A program made the position numbers and the translations under genes. A DNA stretch of 64,000 nt from Echinimonas agarilytica (lineage in GTDB: Bacteria; Pseudomonadota; Gammaproteobacteria; Enterobacterales; Neiellaceae): NCBI RefSeq assembly GCF_023703465.1, contig NZ_JAMQGP010000007.1, positions 62,001-126,000 of the forward strand, in the 5' to 3' direction. Of the stretch, positions 27,639 to 37,604 are shown piece after piece (within the stretch, counting starts at the first letter, position 1; each line of letters begins with the position of its first letter). Below the pieces are notes generated by a model. It did no database searches. It saw nothing but the letters and a program-made list of their open reading frames with translations, and was not told where the DNA came from.

Positions 27639-29831
27639 ATGCCAAAACAACAAGAACAATTTAAACACGTGAACTATAGCTGGAACGAAGAATCGGCTGA
27701 TGGGTTGAGTCCCGTTGATGGTCTGGTATATCGCTCAAATATTTTGGGAGATGACCAACGCATTACAAACACTGGTGGTGGCAACACTTCTGCGAAATCG
27801 ATAGAAATCGATCCTCTCACGGGCGAAGAAGTCGAAGTATTATGGGTGAAAGGCTCTGGCGGTGATTTAAGAACATCTAAAGCAGAAAACTTTTCTTCTT
27901 TATACATGAGCAAACTGAACGCGCTTCAAGGAATTTATAGTAGTGCTAATGAAGTTGGCGTAAAAACTCAAATTGAAGATGACATGGTTGCAATGTATCG
28001 CCACGCTACCTTTAATCTTAATCCGAGAGCAACGTCTATCGACACGCCTCTACATGCTTTTATCCCATTCAAACATGTGGACCATATGCACCCAAACTCG
28101 GTCATTGCGGTCGCTGCGAGCAAAAACTCAAAAGCGCTCACTGAAAAAATCTGGGGTGACGCGCTTATTTGGACCGAATGGCAACGTCCAGGTTTCGATT
28201 TGGGTTTAAAGCTTCAAGCAATCTGTGAAGAGCATCCAGATGCGAAAGGTGCAATCTTGGCGGGTCACGGTGTGATCAATTGGGCCAATGATAATCGTGA
28301 ATGTTACGACCTCAGCTTGGACATCATTGAAAAAGCTGCGCGTTATATTGAAGAACACGACAAAGGCGAAGACACATTTGGCGGTCAGAAATACCAAACT
28401 CTTGATGATGCCGCTCGCGAAAACGTCTTAACAGCAGTGGTTCCATACCTACGAGGATTAGTATCACAAGAAAAAAAATTAATCGGTACGATCCAGCATG
28501 ACGATTCTATCCTTAGATTTGTCAACTCGAATGATGCAATGCGCTTGGCTGATCTTGGAACATCTTGCCCAGACCACTTCCTACGCACCAAAATCAAGCC
28601 GCTATACGTTGAATGGGACCCAACCACGGGCTCTATCGACGAACTCAAAGCCATGCTTGCTGAAGGTATTAAGACGTACCAAGCTGAATACAGCAAATAC
28701 TATGAAAGCTGCAAACACGATAACTCTCCTGCGCAACGCGCTTCATCGCCATCAATCTGTTTGATTCCAGGTGTTGGTATGATTGCTTGGGGAAAAAATA
28801 AGAGTGAGTCTCGTGTTACAGCAGAATTTTACAATTGTGCAGTAGAAGTGATGCGCGGCGCTGAAGCCATTGACCAATACGCCGCATTACCTCAGCAAGA
28901 AGCATTCGATATTGAGTACTGGTTACTCGAAGAGGCTAAATTACAGCGCATGCCTAAAGAGAAATCTTTGGCGCGCGACATTGTGGTGGTCATTGGCGCA
29001 GGTGATGGCATTGGTAAAGAAACGGCTTTCCGCGTTGCTCAAGAAGGTGCGCACGTTGTTTGTGCCGATCTGCGCATTGAAGCTGCTGAGAAAACAGCAA
29101 ATCAACTGACAGACATTTATGGTCAAGGTATTGGTGTTGCAGGTTCAGGTATTTCAGGCTGTGGCCCTGCCATTGCGCAACAAGTTGACATTACCGATCG
29201 CGACAGCGTCAAAGCTATGTTTGAGCAAGTCATTCTTGCTTACGGCGGTGTTGATAAAGTCATTGTTACTGCGGGTATCTTCTTGGCACCAGGCCAAAGC
29301 GGTATGAGCAATGATCGTATGTTTGATGTCAGCTTTGCTGTGAACGTCAAAGGCGGCTACATTGTCGGGACAGAAGCTAATGATGTATGGCAACAGCAGG
29401 GCTTGCCGGGTGCTTTAGTACTCACAACAAGCGTGAACGCTGCGGTAGCTAAGAAAGGTTCTTTGGCCTACGACACGAGTAAGTCAGCAGCGAACCACTT
29501 AGTTCGTGAGTTGGCAGTTGAGTTATCGCCTTTGGTCAACGTCAACGGCCTTGCGCCAGCGACCGTGGTCAAGGGAAGCACTATGTTCCCGCGTGACCGT
29601 GTGCTTGCATCGCTTGCCAAATACGATGTGGCTCACAAAGAGTCTGATACAGATGATGCGCTGCGCGATAAGTTAGCTATGTTCTATGCGCAACGTACAC
29701 TTACCAAGCAACCCATTACTCCGGCGGACCAAGCAGAAGCGGCGTACTTGTTGGTGTCTGGCCAGTTAAGCAAAACCACTGGCCAAATCATCAGCGTGGA
29801 TGGCGGTTTACACGAAGCATTCTTGCGCTAA
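27639..29831 (+). CDS. rhaE: Fused rhamnulose-1-phosphate aldolase / short-chain dehydrogenase
   Basis: A 730-residue fusion from the ATG at 27639, preceded by AGGAG; an upstream TTG is possible but has no ribosome site. Residues about 1-420 are a class II aldolase domain, with TNTGGGNTSAK, LWVKGSGGDLRT, HPNSVIAVAAS and LAGHGVINWANDN supplying phosphate- and zinc-binding residues. Residues about 450-730 are an SDR, with VVVIGAGDGIGKETAFRVA as the nucleotide-binding loop and YDTSKSAANHL as the catalytic Tyr-Lys. The family (RhaEW in Bacillus and others) splits L-rhamnulose-1-P to DHAP and L-lactaldehyde and is thought to oxidise the aldehyde to lactate. The single-domain RhaD in this same locus makes the aldolase half redundant. 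Next to lldD it completes an oxidative branch. Confidence 0.9.
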   Translation: MPKQQEQFKHVNYSWNEESADGLSPVDGLVYRSNILGDDQRITNTGGGNTSAKSIEIDPLTGEEVEVLWVKGSGGDLRTSKAENFSSLYMSKLNALQGIYSSANEVGVKTQIEDDMVAMYRHATFNLNPRATSIDTPLHAFIPFKHVDHMHPNSVIAVAASKNSKALTEKIWGDALIWTEWQRPGFDLGLKLQAICEEHPDAKGAILAGHGVINWANDNRECYDLSLDIIEKAARYIEEHDKGEDTFGGQKYQTLDDAARENVLTAVVPYLRGLVSQEKKLIGTIQHDDSILRFVNSNDAMRLADLGTSCPDHFLRTKIKPLYVEWDPTTGSIDELKAMLAEGIKTYQAEYSKYYESCKHDNSPAQRASSPSICLIPGVGMIAWGKNKSESRVTAEFYNCAVEVMRGAEAIDQYAALPQQEAFDIEYWLLEEAKLQRMPKEKSLARDIVVVIGAGDGIGKETAFRVAQEGAHVVCADLRIEAAEKTANQLTDIYGQGIGVAGSGISGCGPAIAQQVDITDRDSVKAMFEQVILAYGGVDKVIVTAGIFLAPGQSGMSNDRMFDVSFAVNVKGGYIVGTEANDVWQQQGLPGALVLTTSVNAAVAKKGSLAYDTSKSAANHLVRELAVELSPLVNVNGLAPATVVKGSTMFPRDRVLASLAKYDVAHKESDTDDALRDKLAMFYAQRTLTKQPITPADQAEAAYLLVSGQLSKTTGQIISVDGGLHEAFLR

Positions 29832-29846
29832 ACAGAAGCTTTTTAG

Positions 29847-29883
29847 AGCCCCTCTGAACTAATAATCAGCGGGGCTTTTTTTT
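29847..29883 (+). terminator. Terminator of the aldolase fusion gene
   Basis: AGCCCC with CTGA pairs with TCAG and GGGGCT, followed by eight T. It is a typical intrinsic terminator 16 bases past the stop codon. Confidence 0.85.
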
Positions 29884-30226
29884 GCCTCAATGCCATAAAA
29901 ATTGACGTTTATCGGTCATTTATAAATCTCGTAAAGCCGCGTTCGTTGAGTCATAGGTTATAAGTTCCATACCAGGTATTGAAAGTTAGGTTGGCTTCTT
30001 GATTTTTGTACTTTGCTCAGCTCAATAATGGAGGTTCTGGACGCCACATAACCCAATGACATCGCAAGATCACACAGTGATGATAGACAGATGCTTTAAC
30101 GGGAATATAGTTGTGACCCCTCGCCTTCGCCCTGTCATCGGTGCCTGCAATGTCTTGGGCTCACACGCTGTTCAATAGTCGAGACATTAAGATGGCGGTC
30201 AGTGAGTGCGCAGATTTAGAGAACAA
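29884..30226. other. Intergenic, nothing recognised
   Basis: Lies between the terminators of two convergent transcription units. A 63-codon frame at 30141-30332 runs into the GH78 gene and has no support. Confidence 0.4.
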
Positions 30227-30251
30227 GCGGTTGTTCATTCAACACAACCGC
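30227..30251 (-). terminator. Hairpin after the interrupted GH78 gene
   Basis: GCGGTTGT pairs with ACAACCGC around a nine-base loop, 20 bases beyond the minus-strand stop codon. The T-run is short. Confidence 0.45.
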
Positions 30252-30270
30252 AATCTTTTGTTCATTTTGC

Positions 30271-33039
30271 TTAATCGAATGCCGCGTGCAACACCCCTTC
30301 AATTTGGTACGTTCCGGCCTCCAATTGCTTAAGTTCACTCGCAGCTGTCACCACATTGCCATTTAAAGTGAGTGATTTATTGCTCAGTTGCGGGAGTTGA
30401 ATTTCAACCGTGGTATTTTTAGGCACAACCACTTCTAATTTCACGAGCTGCTGATTTCTCTGCCAGCTTACAACAATTTCACCATGCGGAGTCCTGTAAC
30501 CACCTTTCACTTCTGTCAGTTGAGAGCCGAATTTGGGAGACACGGTAATTTCTTTGAAGCCTGCAGATTTTGGCTTAATACCCAAGATCCCTTCATAGAA
30601 ATAGCGCGATACTGTGCCGTACGCATAATGGTTCAAAGAGTTCATACCTTGAGGGTTAAAGCCGTCTTTCAATGAGTATGAGTTCCAACGTTCCCATGTG
30701 GTGGTGGCTCCATTATTGACTGAGTAGAACCATGATGGATACGTTTCTTTGAATAGCAGCTCGTAGACCAAATCATCACGCCCTCGTTCATGCAAAACTT
30801 GAATCAGTAGCGGGGTCCCCAAAAAACCCGTGCGCAAATGATTTTCAGCCTCTTCGAGCTGACCAAGCAAGTGTTGAAAGGCAATTTCCTGATCGTCGGA
30901 ATTAAATAGGTCAAACGCCAATGGCAGCAAATAGCTAGTTTGTGTTTCAAGCCCTACTTTTGGCTTTAGCGCCTCATCATAAAAGGTATGACGAACCAAT
31001 TTTTTTAATTCGAGAAGTTTCTGCTCCATTGCCAAAATGTCTTGCTGATACCCTAAGACTTCAGCCGTTTTGATTGTAAGCTGAAGCGAGTGCGCATAAA
31101 ACGCAGTGGAGATGAGGTTGAAATCAGTGTCGCCGCGATTTGCCGCTTTACCTTTAGTCATAGGGAACGGCTGAAGCTAGTCGCCAAAGGTCATCATAGA
31201 CGAGCGATCTTCTTTCATCTGAAGTTGATGGTAGTTCAACCACTGACGCATCATTTGGTAGTTGTCGCTTAAGACCGTTTCATCGCCCGTCATTTGGTAT
31301 AGTTCCCAAGGAATGATGGTCACCGCATCGCCCCACCCTGAAGATGCGAAATCAATCCATTTTACAAACGGTATATAAAGTGGAATTTTACCATCGGGGC
31401 CTTGTTCCTCGCGCACACTTTCAAGCCAAGCAGACCAAAAACCATACACGTCTGCCATGTACATAGAAGGCGTGACAAACACTTGGGCGTCGCCGGTCCA
31501 ACCTAAGCGTTCATCTCGTTGCGGGCAATCCAGCGGAATATCATAGAAATTGCCGCGTAAGCCCCAAACGATGTTTTCCGAAAGTTTGTTGAGCTTGGAG
31601 TGAGAACTATCAAAATCAGCCAACAATTCAAAATCTGAATGTTGCACTAACCCAGACACCCAGTCGCGCTTGGGCACTTGGGTCGCATCAAAGCCCGATA
31701 CCTCCACATATCTAAAGCCACGATAAGTAAATGTAGGGGTGTAATCAATATCTCCCGTCTGATTAGGATTATACGAATCGGTCACTTTTGCACTGCGGTA
31801 ATTTTCTGTGTAAAACTTCCCCTGTTGCAGTGCTTCTGCATAACGAATGGTCACTTTTTGGCCTTCGATAACCGGCACTCTTAGCTGGGGCACGCCCACC
31901 ATGTTCTGTCCCATGTCAAACACTGCTACACCTTGGTCTGACGAGAATACTTCGACTGCTTGTAACGTATCGATCACACGAATAGGAGCATGTCGTTTAG
32001 GTCGTAATTTTACGTTGGCGTCGAGTGGTTCTACCGTCGAATCTGCCCACTGATTATCGTTAAAATCAACCTGTTTCCAGTTTACCATTTCCAGCGACTG
32101 ATCGTATGACTCGCCGTCATACGTGCTGGCAAATGTAATCGGCCCGTTTTGACTCACTTTCCACGATTTATCAGATGCAATTACTTTGGTATTACCATTG
32201 TCGTATTCAATTTCCAGCTGAACCAAAAGCCGTGGAGGTAACACATGATCAGTTTCAAAGAACTCGAATACACGGCCAGAATACCATCCGCCAGCCAAAC
32301 TCGTGGCTAATGCATTGTCCCCGTCTTTTAGCATTGCAGTAACGTCGTACGTGAGCGTCTCAATCCGCTTCGAATAGGGAGTCCAACCGGGCGTCATAAC
32401 ATCTTTGGCGGCAACACTTTGACCATTGATGAACGGCTTAAACAGCCCCTTCGCGGTCACATAAAGTCGTGCTTGTCTAACGTTAGATTCAAGCTCAAAG
32501 GTTTTTCTAAAGTACTGTGGTGTGGCAATCAATTGTCGCGATGGTTTTTCGCCAAGCGCAGTATCGGGGTGCCCTATCCACTGAGCTAGCCAATCAGTAT
32601 TTTGCAACAATCCCAACTCGACAGAATGAATATCACTCCAAGCAGATACTTGATGATGCTCATTCCAAGATCGAACACGCCAGAATAACTGCTGTCTTGA
32701 ATTCAGCGGTACACCCTGATACGCCACCCAAGATGTGCTCGAGTCTTCAATTTTATGGCTGTCCCAAAGATCAGCTTCCTCAATATATTTTTCGCTGGAA
32801 GCCACTTGAATCTGATAAGCAGATTGGAAGTTCGATGTTGACTGTTGTGGCAGTTGCCAAGAAAATCTCGGCTTAGATTCGTAATAGCCCATTGGCTCTA
32901 CGAACCCCTCACCAACTTTTAAATTCACAGGCTCCCTTGAAGCGGCTTCCGTTCCAACCGTCACCGAATGACAACCGGTCGCCAGCAAGCTAACACCGAG
33001 CACTGCTGCTGCGATTGTACTTGAGAAAAATGTTTTCAA
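30271..33039 (-). pseudogene. GH78 alpha-L-rhamnosidase interrupted by one in-frame TAG
   Basis: A GH78 frame of 922 codons counting the stop position. Translation starts at a TTG with a good AAGGGA site and a lipobox (LATGC) near residue 23. It has the usual N-terminal sandwiches and the catalytic motif LDCPQRDERLGWTGDAQ at about residues 502-518. At 31177-31179 the codon is TAG, exactly where relatives have Trp in FGDW. The sequence then continues in the same frame with LQPFPMTKGKAANRGDTDFN and runs to a normal C-terminus. So a single TGG-to-TAG change cuts the protein at residue 620, within the catalytic barrel. The remainder shows no decay, so the change is recent, is a sequencing error, or is read through by a suppressor. 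Without read-through the product is inactive. Confidence 0.85.
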
Positions 33040-33089
33040 TTTAATCCCTTTTTATCAAAATTTAACCAATGCGTTGCTAGAGCCTTAGG

Positions 33090-35303
33090 CTATTTCAACA
33101 ACCATTGATGTGCTTCTAGATTTCCGGCTTGTTGGGCCATTCTCATTCCAAGTTGTACCAACCGAGGCGAAAGTGGTATACGTTGTTGATGTAGCTGCAA
33201 CACTTGTAAACCTCTGTTCAGTTGACCCAGAGCATTCAATGTCAGTACCCAGGTAAAAATATATTGTTCGCTATCTAGCTGGTATTTTACAGACAGCTCG
33301 AACTGCTCCGCCGCCTTCTCTGGTTGACCTTGACGAATAAGGTGCAAGCCAAATGAGTACCGTATTGTTGAGTCTTGAGGCAGATATGTTATCGCGCGCT
33401 CATATAGCTTCTGGGCTTTGCTAGGTTGTAACGTTGCTCGATAGATATCTGTTAGATTGATGTAAGACACAGGAAAATAGGGATCAACTTCAATGGCGCT
33501 GAGATAGCTCTGTTCAGCTTCTATCAATTCTCCCTTACGGGTATGTAAAAGTCCTTGATTAAGCCAACCTTCTCCACGCCAAGCAGACAATTGATTCGCA
33601 TAGACTAACTCCTTAAAAGCTTGGTTGAATGAAACCAAATAGGCTTCGCTCACTGGTACATCAATCAACGCGTCGGCAGCCACCACTCGAACAGCTTTTA
33701 GCTCATCAGATAGTAAGTCTTGTACCAACACAGAGCGCAACAAAGGCTCAATGGTTTTGCTAGCCTCAGCGGCTGCAATTCGGATCAATGGTTCGTTACT
33801 CGCCACCAAAGGTTGTAATTGAGTGCTATTCAATCGCTCAGCCACAACATGAGGAGTCAAGCGCAGCGCAGACGCTCTTTTAATTGGCGGTAACTGCTCG
33901 TCAGTGATCATCAGTAATGCTGCTTTAAGACCGATATCTTCGCCACTTTGTAGGCGCATGAAATTTATTTCGGACGGGCTTTGAATTTGCTTGCCATACC
34001 ATTTGGACGACCATTCAGCAGCCCATTCGTCGGTTTTATCTTGGTGACATTTGGTACATGCATTTGGTGTACCAAAATGAAGTGAATTGTTTGGGCGCGG
34101 TACACTGAAACTATGATCTCTGCGATCGTCTACCACCATGAATGTACTATTTGGCATATGACAATCAACACATTTTGATCCATCACTCTGAGCATCATGG
34201 TGGTGATGCTTTTCGGTTCCGTATGCATCATACGAATGGCATTGCAAACACACCCCATCGCCAGGAAGCTTAATTTCATAGCTATGAGAGTCATGGCAAT
34301 CTAAGCAGTTCACTCCGGCTTCGAACATTTTGCTTTGTTGAAAAGATCCCCACACATAAACTTCATCTCGGATATGTCCGTTTGGGTAGTACTGAGGAGA
34401 CTGCAATAACATGGGCTGAAAGGTGTTAAGAAACCCCTGGTTTGCTTCAAAACCATCGGTTAAAGGTGCCCTTAATGAATGGCAAAAATAGCAATTTTCT
34501 ATTGCGCTGTTATCACGTTTTTCGCCTTCCCAATGAGCTGTTGTATCGCCCTCTGAAAACCGCCAGTAACCAGCGTTTTGTTGTTGCAAAACGTGAGAAA
34601 TCCGCTCTTGGTTTTGCGCCGTCATGTCTCCATGACACGATAAACATCCCACATTGATGTTCTCCCAACGGCTATCAAAGCGGTTACTGTCAATATCATA
34701 GTTGCGAACTAAGCGGTCTGAGTGGCAGTCCGCACACATGCCATTCCAGTTTTGAAGTGGCATCAACCAGTGCAAACGATTATCAGGTTCAATCGACTCA
34801 TTGGGATACATATGAAACCATCGCTGCCCGCCATCGTTTTCAGCTCGGTCGTCCCACGCAAACGGAATGACTTGATAGTGCCCCCCTCCCGTCAACGTTA
34901 AGTACTGTTGCAATGGCCAATAACCGAACACGTAATCAACCGAGTAGGTGCTGCGCTTACCGTTTTCAATAAAGCTAATTATATAACCCCCATCATCGGT
35001 CCAAAAATACGCTTCGTGGTCATGATGCTGAGCCTTACTGTTAAAGTTTCCAATTACAGTTTCAGAACTAGGCAATGCCATGGACTGGTAATGATCGGAT
35101 TGATGCCAACGCATTACTTCAGACGAATGACAATCAACACAATCACTGTGCTCAGAGGTATGAATAAAGCCATCTTTGTAGGAAAGTTGAGAAGCTGTTT
35201 TGGCAGAGGCGTGCGCATTATTCAGGATAAATACGGAGACTAATACTTTCGCAATTACGACAAATATGCGTTGGGCTTGTGAGAGTGTAGCTGTGAGTAC
35301 CAT
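33090..35303 (-). CDS. Exported octaheme cytochrome c with HEAT and TPR repeats
   Basis: A 737-residue protein with a signal peptide ending near NNAHAS. Eight CxxCH heme sites were counted, in order CVDCH, CADCH, CLSCH, CYFCH, CLDCH, CLQCH, CVDCH and CTKCH, all in the first 420 residues. After them come HEAT-like helices (RIAAAEASKTIEPLL, AVRVVAADALIDVP) and then at least three TPR units (AEQSYLSAIEVDPYFPVSYINLTDIY and the following helices). Relatives are annotated as multiheme cytochromes with TPR in marine bacteria and planctomycetes, with no settled function that I know of. It should act in the periplasm as an electron carrier or redox enzyme with a protein-binding tail. It lies 50 bases upstream of the GH78 gene on the same strand, so it may be part of that transcript. 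Confidence 0.85.
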   Translation of the reverse strand: MVLTATLSQAQRIFVVIAKVLVSVFILNNAHASAKTASQLSYKDGFIHTSEHSDCVDCHSSEVMRWHQSDHYQSMALPSSETVIGNFNSKAQHHDHEAYFWTDDGGYIISFIENGKRSTYSVDYVFGYWPLQQYLTLTGGGHYQVIPFAWDDRAENDGGQRWFHMYPNESIEPDNRLHWLMPLQNWNGMCADCHSDRLVRNYDIDSNRFDSRWENINVGCLSCHGDMTAQNQERISHVLQQQNAGYWRFSEGDTTAHWEGEKRDNSAIENCYFCHSLRAPLTDGFEANQGFLNTFQPMLLQSPQYYPNGHIRDEVYVWGSFQQSKMFEAGVNCLDCHDSHSYEIKLPGDGVCLQCHSYDAYGTEKHHHHDAQSDGSKCVDCHMPNSTFMVVDDRRDHSFSVPRPNNSLHFGTPNACTKCHQDKTDEWAAEWSSKWYGKQIQSPSEINFMRLQSGEDIGLKAALLMITDEQLPPIKRASALRLTPHVVAERLNSTQLQPLVASNEPLIRIAAAEASKTIEPLLRSVLVQDLLSDELKAVRVVAADALIDVPVSEAYLVSFNQAFKELVYANQLSAWRGEGWLNQGLLHTRKGELIEAEQSYLSAIEVDPYFPVSYINLTDIYRATLQPSKAQKLYERAITYLPQDSTIRYSFGLHLIRQGQPEKAAEQFELSVKYQLDSEQYIFTWVLTLNALGQLNRGLQVLQLHQQRIPLSPRLVQLGMRMAQQAGNLEAHQWLLK

Positions 35304-35606
35304 GGTTTAAACTCTCTGCAAAAACGGGGGTAATCATCAATTTTGTATGTACCAACCCCATACAAATTGGTGTTTAGACCGAGTAATTTTCATTTTAATT
35401 GCTCAAACACCTTTCAAAACAAATACCCGGACTGCCAGAAAAAGCCGCGTCAATACGCCTAGACCATTAAGCCCTCGCGTATCGAAGCGACATACCTTGC
35501 CGTCATGCAACATTGACTCAAAGCAAAAAAGCAAATTAAACCCATTCATGATTGCTTGAGCTTACCTATCCTACACAATCGTTGAAGAGAGAGGATACTG
35601 CGTTAC
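35304..35606. other. Intergenic, probable promoter of the cytochrome gene
   Basis: About 300 bases between fucO and the cytochrome gene, both on the minus strand. No convincing terminator hairpin or operator was identified. Confidence 0.35.
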
Positions 35607-36749
35607 TTATAAAGCTTGTCGATAAATGTCGATGATATCCTCTTTGGGCATTGGGTATGGGTTCCCTCCTGCGCAAGGGTCAGCCAAGGCATCGGGTACC
35701 CAACTCAAGGTATCTTCTTCAGACACTCCAAGTTGACCAAACCCTGAAGGAATACCTACGCGTCGGTTGAGCTCATGCAATGCAGAAATTGCAGCTTCAC
35801 TTGCTTGCTCTTCGCTCATGTCAGATGTATCTACGCCTAAGGCCTTTGCAACTTTTGCGAACTTTTCAACACGATGCGACCTGTTGTATTCACAAACAAT
35901 CGGCAAAAGAATTGCGTTACATACCCCATGGGGAAGATCTTTATGAGCACCTGCGGGGTGAGCCATTGCGTGGACCATGCCTAACCCAGCGCTATTAAAT
36001 GACAGTCCTGCGATAAACTGCCCCAAAGCGACTTTTTCACGTGCTTCAATGTTCTTGCCGTTGTCGACTACCAATGGCAAGTTCTGCGATATGGCTGAGA
36101 TAGCCTCGAGCGACACATAATCGGTTAACGCATGAGCGCCAACCGACACATAGGATTCAACTGCGTGTGTCAATGCATCAATGCCCGTAGCAGCGGTTAC
36201 GCTACTTGGGATGTCCAACATAATACTCGGATCGTTTACCGAAATATCTGGAATAATCTTATCCGAGATAATGACGTGCTTGACGTGTGTTTTGGTATCA
36301 GTGATCACTGCATTACTGGTGACTTCTGCGGCAGTACCGGCCGTAGAATTAATGGCGTACAATGGGGCGCCAGCGTGTTTGACTTTTTCGATACCATTGA
36401 ATGCCGCAATAGGACCTTCATTAGCAGAAAGAATCTTCACAGCTTTTGCTGTATCAATTGAACTACCACCACCAAAACCAATGATGAATTGGGCCCCCAC
36501 TTCAACGTATTTACTGTAGGCTTGATTGACAGTATTGGTATCGGGATTTGGACGAACATCATCAAATAAATCGATGTTCAAACCACTATTCAAAATTTTC
36601 TCGGCAAAGCCAAGACTCACCAAGGCAGGATCGGAAATCAGAAGCCCCTTTTCACTACCATGGCTTTCAATTAAACGCTCTGTCAGCGCCTCGATGGCGC
36701 CGACTCCTGAATAATTGACTCGAGGAAATGCAAGCTTGAATACAGTCAT
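35607..36749 (-). CDS. fucO: Lactaldehyde reductase (iron-containing alcohol dehydrogenase)
   Basis: A 380-residue group III alcohol dehydrogenase, close in length and pattern to E. coli FucO. It reduces L-lactaldehyde to L-1,2-propanediol with NADH in the cytoplasm. Seen: the nucleotide loop GFGGGSSIDTAKA, STAGTAAEVTSNAVI, the metal-binding segment ATGIDALTHAVESYVS, and GLGMVHAMAHPAGAHKDLPHG with two His ligands. AGGAGG precedes the ATG. It is the last gene of the rhaM-rhaB-rhaA-rhaD-fucO run, 11 bases after rhaD. Its role is to dispose of lactaldehyde under oxygen-poor conditions. A broader alcohol dehydrogenase role is possible but less likely in this setting. Confidence 0.92.
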   Translation of the reverse strand: MTVFKLAFPRVNYSGVGAIEALTERLIESHGSEKGLLISDPALVSLGFAEKILNSGLNIDLFDDVRPNPDTNTVNQAYSKYVEVGAQFIIGFGGGSSIDTAKAVKILSANEGPIAAFNGIEKVKHAGAPLYAINSTAGTAAEVTSNAVITDTKTHVKHVIISDKIIPDISVNDPSIMLDIPSSVTAATGIDALTHAVESYVSVGAHALTDYVSLEAISAISQNLPLVVDNGKNIEAREKVALGQFIAGLSFNSAGLGMVHAMAHPAGAHKDLPHGVCNAILLPIVCEYNRSHRVEKFAKVAKALGVDTSDMSEEQASEAAISALHELNRRVGIPSGFGQLGVSEEDTLSWVPDALADPCAGGNPYPMPKEDIIDIYRQAL

Positions 36750-36760
36750 GTCGTTTCCTC

Positions 36761-37561
36761 CTACAGATTGAATACGTCTTTAAGAATATCCATGTTCTTT
36801 TGACTTACACCTTCGGGTTCGAACCCTGAGGCCTTGCACATCAGGTACAACTTAGCACCTTTGTTTGCCACATCAATGAAGTCGAATGCTTGGAGAACGT
36901 CCGCACCAGATGCCGTTGCACCATGCTTTTCCCAGATGGCCACATCATGCTTTAACAGTGCTGCAGTTGTGCCATCGGCCAGCTCTTCAGATGAAGGCAA
37001 AGCGTAAGGGATCACACCGATTCCACGTGGCACAAATGCTCGAACTTCCGGTAGCATTTTCCAGCACGTATAGGTATACAAGTCACTACTTGCGACCACA
37101 TCTTTATGATGTGACATAGCAATGAGTTCTAACGGGTGTGTATGGATCACTGCCTTATGGTCTGACCCAGCCATTCGTTTCGACTCTAAGATTTTTATGT
37201 GACTGATAAACTCTGAAGTTGGTGCAAAGTCATTACTGGCTTTTCCGCCCCAAACCACTTGGAACGCATTAGCTTGGTCATTGACTCTAAGAATACACCC
37301 GGCATACGCCGGATCTCTCAGTTCGCGGATCCGCTGGCCAGTACCTTTCACAAAATAAATACGTCCGGCACAACTTTTGGGTAGCTGTAGCGGCAGTGGC
37401 TTGTACTCACATTCACAATCGAGTTCTCCGAAGATGTCTGTGAGGTCAATTGATATATTGCCACCATTTCGCTCTGCCCACTCGCGCTGCCAGAGGTACT
37501 GAGACAATTCACCGACCTTATCAAGTTCGTCGAGAACTTGTTGACTTAACTTGCCCTTCAT
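36761..37561 (-). CDS. rhaD: L-rhamnulose-1-phosphate aldolase
   Basis: A 266-residue class II aldolase matching RhaD in length. It cleaves L-rhamnulose-1-P into DHAP and L-lactaldehyde with zinc. Seen: the N-terminal LWQREWAERNGGNISIDLTD (phosphate loop), YFVKGTGQRIRELRDP, the zinc site VIHTHPLELIAMSH, and IWEKHGATASGADVLQAFDFIDVANKGAKLY with the third zinc His and C-terminal helix. GAGGG precedes the ATG. It sits between rhaA (43 bases) and fucO (11 bases) on one transcript. The window also encodes a second aldolase fused to a dehydrogenase, so lactaldehyde production is doubly encoded. Confidence 0.95.
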   Translation of the reverse strand: MKGKLSQQVLDELDKVGELSQYLWQREWAERNGGNISIDLTDIFGELDCECEYKPLPLQLPKSCAGRIYFVKGTGQRIRELRDPAYAGCILRVNDQANAFQVVWGGKASNDFAPTSEFISHIKILESKRMAGSDHKAVIHTHPLELIAMSHHKDVVASSDLYTYTCWKMLPEVRAFVPRGIGVIPYALPSSEELADGTTAALLKHDVAIWEKHGATASGADVLQAFDFIDVANKGAKLYLMCKASGFEPEGVSQKNMDILKDVFNL

Positions 37562-37604
37562 TATTTACCCTCACAAATTGGATTATTCTTAAAAAGGCTA
37601 ATTC

